9,817 nucleotides of DNA. It comes from an uncultured Alphaproteobacteria bacterium. GTDB taxonomy: Bacteria > Pseudomonadota > Alphaproteobacteria > CAAHEQ01 > UBA3637. Below the pieces are notes generated by a model that was given only the letters and a program-made list of their open reading frames with translations, was not told the origin of the DNA and ran no database searches. Positions 6,650 through 9,817 of this stretch are shown piece after piece. The position numbers were made by a program, and so were the translations under genes. The stretch is taken from the NCBI GenBank assembly GCA_944391545.1, contig CALXTZ010000048.1, positions 1 through 9,817 on the forward strand, written 5' to 3'. Within the stretch, counting starts at the first letter, position 1. The number at the start of each line of letters is the position of its first letter.

Positions 6650-6688
6650 CAAAAACACCCTGCTTCTCAAAAGCGGGGTGTTTTTTTT
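6650..6688 (+). terminator. Strong intrinsic terminator of nifJ
   Basis: ACACCCTGCTT (6655-6665) pairs over 11 bp (one T-G pair) with AAGCGGGGTGT (6671-6681), with loop CTCAA. A run of eight T follows (6681-6688) and an A-run precedes it. It begins 15-18 nt after the tandem stop codons. Confidence 0.93.
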
Positions 6689-7047
6689 GTGCTCTGCACG
6701 AGGATAAAAGAGATGTATGTGGGATGGAAGAAGAAAGATGTTGAAAAGTTGTTTTTCCCGATTCGTTGCGAATCAGCACGAAAATATAATACGAAATAGC
6801 AGGGTTATATCCGGAAAGCAAAAAAACACTTGATTTTTTGATTGTATTTGTATACTATAATTATCGTTTATAGGATAAAACATATTGATATTAAAGGAAA
6901 TTTAAAAAAGAAAGCGACATGCCTTGATATGTAACAATATATATAAAACGGGCTATTCTATTTTTTGTTTTTATGGGATATGCTCAATTCGTTCAAAGGA
7001 ACATTGTTTACAACAAACAAGGAATTTTTTAAAATAAGGAAAAGAGA
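6689..7047. other. AT-rich intergenic region with candidate promoters and small inverted repeats
   Basis: I see no convincing gene here. It contains TATAAT at 6785-6790, with a 15-bp inverted repeat GATTCG-TTG-CGAATC (6760-6774) where the -35 box would be. A second TATAAT lies at 6856-6861, overlapping TATACT at 6851, and TTGATT is at 6830-6835, so the spacing is either 15 or 20 bp, neither ideal. Near the right end, GTTC/GAAC (6991-7002) and TTGTTT/AAACAA (7004-7020) can form weak hairpins, the latter followed by six T (7025-7030). If transcription starts near 6868, the 63-aa gene at 7048 has a leader of about 180 nt, or a small RNA is made. I recognise no known RNA family. Confidence 0.4.
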
Positions 7048-7239
7048 ATGAAACAACCATCCAATACGCCCGTCATTGATAAAAACTTGACATGTCTTCA
7101 TAAGAAATTTGAGCTTTTGAAAAAGAAATTGTCTGAAAATCATTTTTATGAAAGCTCTCATCTGGTGGATGTTGCCCATAAATCTTTTGATGAATTTTTA
7201 GTTCAAAGAACCTTCCAGCCCAAAGATAAACAGCCATAA
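7048..7239 (+). CDS. Small charged two-helix protein, unknown function
   Basis: This is a 63-aa protein, rich in Lys. A first predicted amphipathic helix spans about 11-30 (LHKKFELLKKKLSE), a turn lies at 31-36, a second helix spans about 37-53 (HLVDVAHKSFDEFLVQR), and a polar tail follows. There is no signal peptide or membrane segment. AAGGA (7036-7040) is 7 nt before the ATG, a good ribosome binding site, which is the main reason to accept it. The helix-turn-helix hairpin outline loosely recalls the Spo0E-like small phosphatase fold, but the SQELD motif is missing and I do not assign it. It lies upstream of the yfgM-der unit, with a separate promoter between them. Confidence 0.6.
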   Translation: MKQPSNTPVIDKNLTCLHKKFELLKKKLSENHFYESSHLVDVAHKSFDEFLVQRTFQPKDKQP

Positions 7240-7258
7240 CATACTTACTTAATTTAGC

Positions 7259-7287
7259 TTGACAAATTCTTCGTTTCGTTTTATTTC
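7259..7287 (+). promoter_or_regulatory. Candidate promoter of the yfgM-der unit
   Basis: A perfect TTGACA (7259-7264) stands 17 bp before TATTTC (7282-7287), a poor -10 box (3 of 6). The position, 20 nt after one stop and 37 nt before the next start, suits a promoter. The -35 box is convincing and the -10 is not, so activity may need an activator, or the chosen -10 may be wrong. Confidence 0.45.
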
Positions 7288-7289
7288 AT

Positions 7290-7308
7290 AACAACACGTG
7301 ATGTTGTT
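7290..7308. repeat. 7-bp inverted repeat in the leader of the yfgM-like gene
   Basis: AACAACA (7290-7296) and TGTTGTT (7302-7308) are perfect inverted arms around CGTGA. The repeat sits at the expected transcription start and just before the AAAGGGA ribosome binding site (7311-7317). It could be an operator, or in the mRNA a small hairpin near the translation start. It is short and AT-rich, so chance is possible. Confidence 0.45.
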
Positions 7309-7323
7309 GAAAAGGGAATAAAA

Positions 7324-8004
7324 ATGGCTCGAAATAAAGATAAAGACGAAGCTCAAGTTCAGGCGGAAATGCTGGTTCGCGAGGCGCAGGAAGAAGTCAG
7401 ATATGAAAATATCAAAGAAACACTGAATAAGTGGAAATGGCCGATCGTCGGTATTGTGGCCGTTTTAATCATTTCGGCGACGGTGTTTGAAGGCTATAAA
7501 GCGTATCGGTTGAACACGCGCATGACGGAATCTAATCTTTACGAACAGGCGGCCGTCTTGAATGCGCAGGGGAAATCCGACGAAGCCATGGCTGTTTATA
7601 AACAGTTGGTTGATGCGAAAACGAATTATAAATATTTGGCTCAAATGCGTATCGCTGGTATTTACTTTGAACAAGGAAAAGAACAAGACGGGATTGATGC
7701 GCTGAATATCTTGCGTGCAGATAAGGCATTGCCGGCTAATTTAAAGGCTGTCGTTGATTTGTCTTATGTCGGTCATCAACTGGAAACCGGTAATGTGGCT
7801 GAATTGCAGGGGATTTTAAATCCTTACATGATGCCGGGCAATGCTTTCTACGGGACAGCGGCCGAACTCTCAAGTTTGCTGTTGTTGCGGGAAGGGAAAA
7901 ATGAAGCAGCCAAAAAACTGCTGACGGATACGATCGGCGCTCAAACGCTTCCCGAAACAGTTCGGTTAAGATTGCAAGCTTTATTAAGTGTGATTGATAA
8001 ATAA
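7324..8004 (+). CDS. YfgM-like inner-membrane TPR protein
   Basis: This is a 226-aa protein. Residues 1-38 are a charged cytoplasmic segment, about 39-55 (WPIVGIVAVLIISATVF) are a single membrane span, and the rest faces the periplasm. Helical TPR-like pairs run from about 70 to 130 (YEQAAVLNAQGKSDEAMAVY, then AQMRIAGIYFEQGKEQDGI), with more helices to the end. This layout matches the YfgM/TPR_21 family, which in Escherichia coli works beside the Sec translocon and periplasmic chaperones. The neighbour der supports the call, since yfgM, bamB and der lie together in many Proteobacteria. Here bamB is absent from between them. The stop TAA touches the der ATG, so translation is probably coupled. 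AAAGGGA at 7311-7317 is the ribosome binding site. Confidence 0.85.
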   Translation: MARNKDKDEAQVQAEMLVREAQEEVRYENIKETLNKWKWPIVGIVAVLIISATVFEGYKAYRLNTRMTESNLYEQAAVLNAQGKSDEAMAVYKQLVDAKTNYKYLAQMRIAGIYFEQGKEQDGIDALNILRADKALPANLKAVVDLSYVGHQLETGNVAELQGILNPYMMPGNAFYGTAAELSSLLLLREGKNEAAKKLLTDTIGAQTLPETVRLRLQALLSVIDK

Positions 8005-9366
8005 ATGGCCAAAGAAAAAATCATTGCGATTGTCGGGCGGACAAACGTCGGTAAGTCGACGTTGTTTAATCGATTGTGCGGCAAAAAAGAAGCCATTGTC
8101 CACGATATGCCGGGTGTGACGCGTGACCGGCGGGAAGGGCGCGGCCATTTGGGTGATTTGACCTTTAAAGTCATTGATACGGCCGGGTTGGAAGAAACAA
8201 CCTCTTTGGCTAAAGCGATGTGGCAGCAAACCGAAAAAGCCATTGAAGAGGCTGATATTATTTTAATGGTTGTGGATGCGCGGTCTGATATTAATCCGCT
8301 GGACATGCGTCTTGCACAAGATTTGCGGCCGTTGAAAAAGCCTGTGTTGTTGCTGGCCAATAAATGTGAAGGCAATGCGCAATTTTTGGCGGCTTCGGAA
8401 AGTTACAAGCTGGGCTTGGGCGATCCGATTGCCGTTTCCGGTGAACACGGGCAGGGCATGTTGGATTTATTCCAAGCCTTATTGCCGTATTTTCCGCAGG
8501 ATGAGGAAACGGAAGAAGAACCGGCTGAAACAAATTCTGCCCTTAAAATTGCGATTGTCGGGCGGCCGAATGTCGGTAAATCGACTTTGGTTAATCGGCT
8601 TTTGGGGCAGGAGCGGATGTTGACCGGCCCTGAAGCGGGCGTAACGCGGGATGCGATTTCAATTGACTTTGAATGGAAAGGAAAGCCGGTTGTTTTGACG
8701 GATACGGCCGGTTTGCGGCGCCGTTCCCGAGTTGACTTTTCGTTGGAGAAGATTTCGGCGGCCGATACGCGTCGGGCTTTGAACTTTGCCGAAGTTGTTA
8801 TTGTCGTCGTGGACGCGAACATACCGCTGGAAAATCAAGATTTGCAAATCGCGCGCCAAGTTGTGGAAGAAGGACGCGCGTTGGTCGTAGCCGTCAATAA
8901 ATGGGATACGATTGCGGATCCGCGCAAAAAAATGAACGAGATTAAAACAAAACTGCACGATTCTTTGCAACAGGTAAAGGGCGTTCCTTTGGTGACGTTG
9001 TCGGCCAAGACGGGAGTCGGGGTTGATTTGTTGATGAAAGAAGTGTTCCATATCAACGAGATTTGGAATAAACGTGTTCAGACGCATCGATTAAATGAGT
9101 GGTTAAAACAAATGACGGAAGCGCATCCGCCTCCGGTTGCCAAAAACGGCCGGCGGATTCCGATGCGATATATGACGCAGGTGAATACACGGCCGCCGAC
9201 ATTCGTTATTTTTTCCAGCAATCCGGCTGAATTGCCCGAATCTTATTTGCGGTATTTGTCGAACGGGTTGCGAGATCATTTCGGCTTAACCGGTATTCCG
9301 ATTCGGATTCACATGCGCAAACGCGAAAATCCGTATGTTTTAAAAGGGAAAAAGGCAAATAAATAA
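8005..9366 (+). CDS. der: Ribosome biogenesis GTPase Der (EngA), tandem G domains
   Basis: This 453-aa GTPase is needed for 50S ribosomal subunit maturation. G domain 1 has the P-loop GRTNVGKST (11-19), PGVTRD at 36-41, DTAG at 58-61 and NKCE at 119-122. An acidic linker (166-175) follows. G domain 2 has GRPNVGKST (187-195), GVTRD at 212-216, DTAG at 233-236, NKWD at 298-301 and SAKTG at 333-337. The C-terminal KH-like domain runs from about 355 to 445. Two points differ from the textbook form: Thr13 replaces the usual Pro in the first P-loop, and the first G4 motif has Glu rather than Asp, as in many alphaproteobacterial Der proteins. The ATG directly follows the TAA of the TPR gene, with no clear Shine-Dalgarno, so coupling is likely. 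Length is normal. Confidence 0.98.
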   Translation: MAKEKIIAIVGRTNVGKSTLFNRLCGKKEAIVHDMPGVTRDRREGRGHLGDLTFKVIDTAGLEETTSLAKAMWQQTEKAIEEADIILMVVDARSDINPLDMRLAQDLRPLKKPVLLLANKCEGNAQFLAASESYKLGLGDPIAVSGEHGQGMLDLFQALLPYFPQDEETEEEPAETNSALKIAIVGRPNVGKSTLVNRLLGQERMLTGPEAGVTRDAISIDFEWKGKPVVLTDTAGLRRRSRVDFSLEKISAADTRRALNFAEVVIVVVDANIPLENQDLQIARQVVEEGRALVVAVNKWDTIADPRKKMNEIKTKLHDSLQQVKGVPLVTLSAKTGVGVDLLMKEVFHINEIWNKRVQTHRLNEWLKQMTEAHPPPVAKNGRRIPMRYMTQVNTRPPTFVIFSSNPAELPESYLRYLSNGLRDHFGLTGIPIRIHMRKRENPYVLKGKKANK

Positions 9367-9371
9367 GGGAG
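9365..9371 (+). promoter_or_regulatory. Ribosome binding site overlapping the der stop
   Basis: AAGGGAG overlaps the der stop codon and is the only good Shine-Dalgarno before the last gene. The only ATG/GTG/TTG start in that gene's frame before its first conserved motif is TTG 9385, 13 nt away. This is a long gap, so the start is uncertain. Confidence 0.55.
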
Positions 9372-9384
9372 ATTTTATCCGAAA

Positions 9385-9817
9385 TTGGTTTTCTTTTTAC
9401 CGCGTCGCCCGTCTCATTTTTTTATCAGTTTAGGTCGCAACTGTGAACCGGCGATTCGGTTTAAAGATTATTACGGTGCGGTTGATTCAACTCTTTTTAC
9501 TTATGCCGGCTTTTACAATCCGATGACATTGCCGGATGTTTTAAAGAATATGAATGTGCTTTTATCGGATAAGCTTGTTCCGATTGACGGCGTTCATATG
9601 TTTAAAAGTGAAAAAACGCGAATGGCTTTTCATGCCAGACATTCCTTTGATTCGTTAAAAACAAATGAAGATCTGGCGGCGGAAGAAGCGGAGTGTCGCT
9701 CGCGGATTGCTCATTTAATCGAAAAGACGTACCGTATTTTCAAAGACGCCCGAAAAAAGCTGTTTGTTTTGACGGTTTGGGAACCAACGGAAGAAGCTTA
9801 TGCAATGGTTCTTCAAA
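9385..9817 (+). CDS. DUF1796-like putative papain-like cysteine peptidase, 3' truncated by the window
   Basis: An open frame runs from the der stop to the window edge, 144 codons from TTG 9385. Its beginning, HFFISLGRNCEPAIRF, matches the SLGxxCxxA signature of DUF1796 proteins, named as putative papain-like cysteine peptidases; Cys20 would be the candidate nucleophile. The family's usual S-x-PFDW is replaced by STLFTYAGFY, so this is a divergent member. HARHSFD at about 91-97 and a later K-KLFVLTVWEP segment also fit the family's general pattern. The first in-frame ATG (about 9522) would delete the Cys motif, so TTG is preferred. It is in the same frame as der, 18 nt after it, and probably in the same operon. 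The recognition is from memory of the motif; the enzymatic role is unproven for the family. Confidence 0.65.
   Translation, partial: MVFFLPRRPSHFFISLGRNCEPAIRFKDYYGAVDSTLFTYAGFYNPMTLPDVLKNMNVLLSDKLVPIDGVHMFKSEKTRMAFHARHSFDSLKTNEDLAAEEAECRSRIAHLIEKTYRIFKDARKKLFVLTVWEPTEEAYAMVLQ

Noticed and set aside
6713..6799. 28-codon plus-strand frame (MYVGWKKKDVEKLFF start) with AGGA 8 nt upstream
   Set aside because: Too short to support alone. It overlaps the inverted repeat and TATAAT of the intergenic region, and no promoter precedes it. Expression data could revive it.
6567..6821. 84-codon minus-strand frame across the nifJ end and terminator
   Set aside because: It would overlap the nifJ 3' end and its terminator, and no ribosome binding site or motif is present.
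7048..7239. Spo0E-like aspartyl-phosphate phosphatase
   Set aside because: Only the helical-hairpin outline is similar; the SQELD signature is absent and the family belongs mainly to spore-forming Firmicutes.

Overview
The window looks like chromosome of a fairly AT-rich, fermentative, probably gut-associated alphaproteobacterium. This is an inference from gene content, not from a search. Three things support it: an initiator tRNA with the A-U/G-C/G-C anticodon-stem variant reported from rhizobial Alphaproteobacteria; a single-chain pyruvate:ferredoxin oxidoreductase, which implies anaerobic pyruvate metabolism; and a YfgM-like membrane TPR protein joined directly to the GTPase Der, whose first G domain has the NKxEG form of the G4 motif.

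Layout. Positions 1-94 hold no recognisable gene. Positions 95-257 are a complete minus-strand unit for the initiator tRNA (consensus promoter, 78-nt tRNA with encoded CCA, intrinsic terminator). A short OmpA/Pal-like lipoprotein follows on the plus strand (364-789). Positions 830-2880 form an accessory block: two small cytoplasmic ankyrin-repeat proteins (892-1338, 1445-2128), then a convergent, very cysteine-rich repeat protein on the minus strand (2133 up to about 2863) whose 5' end appears frameshifted. The first ankyrin gene has a perfect, extended -10 promoter. The second has a promoter overlapping a palindrome, with a terminator hairpin immediately downstream. Next come nifJ (3104-6637) with its own promoter and a strong terminator, and a 360-bp AT-rich intergenic stretch with two TATAAT boxes and several small inverted repeats. 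The last block is a 63-aa unknown protein (7048-7239), then an apparent operon of a YfgM-like TPR protein (7324-8004), Der (8005-9366) and the start of a DUF1796-like protein that runs off the window.

How the genes fit together. NifJ makes acetyl-CoA and reduced ferredoxin or flavodoxin from pyruvate. Der matures the 50S ribosomal subunit, and the YfgM-like protein is a periplasmic TPR protein tethered in the inner membrane. The OmpA-like lipoprotein probably ties the envelope to peptidoglycan. The ankyrin and Cys-rich proteins have no assignable function. No mobile element, CRISPR array, phage gene or recognised defence system is visible. The most notable items are the Cys-rich gene with its apparent 5' frameshift, the promoter/palindrome/terminator arrangement before the second ankyrin gene, and the unusual initiator tRNA.
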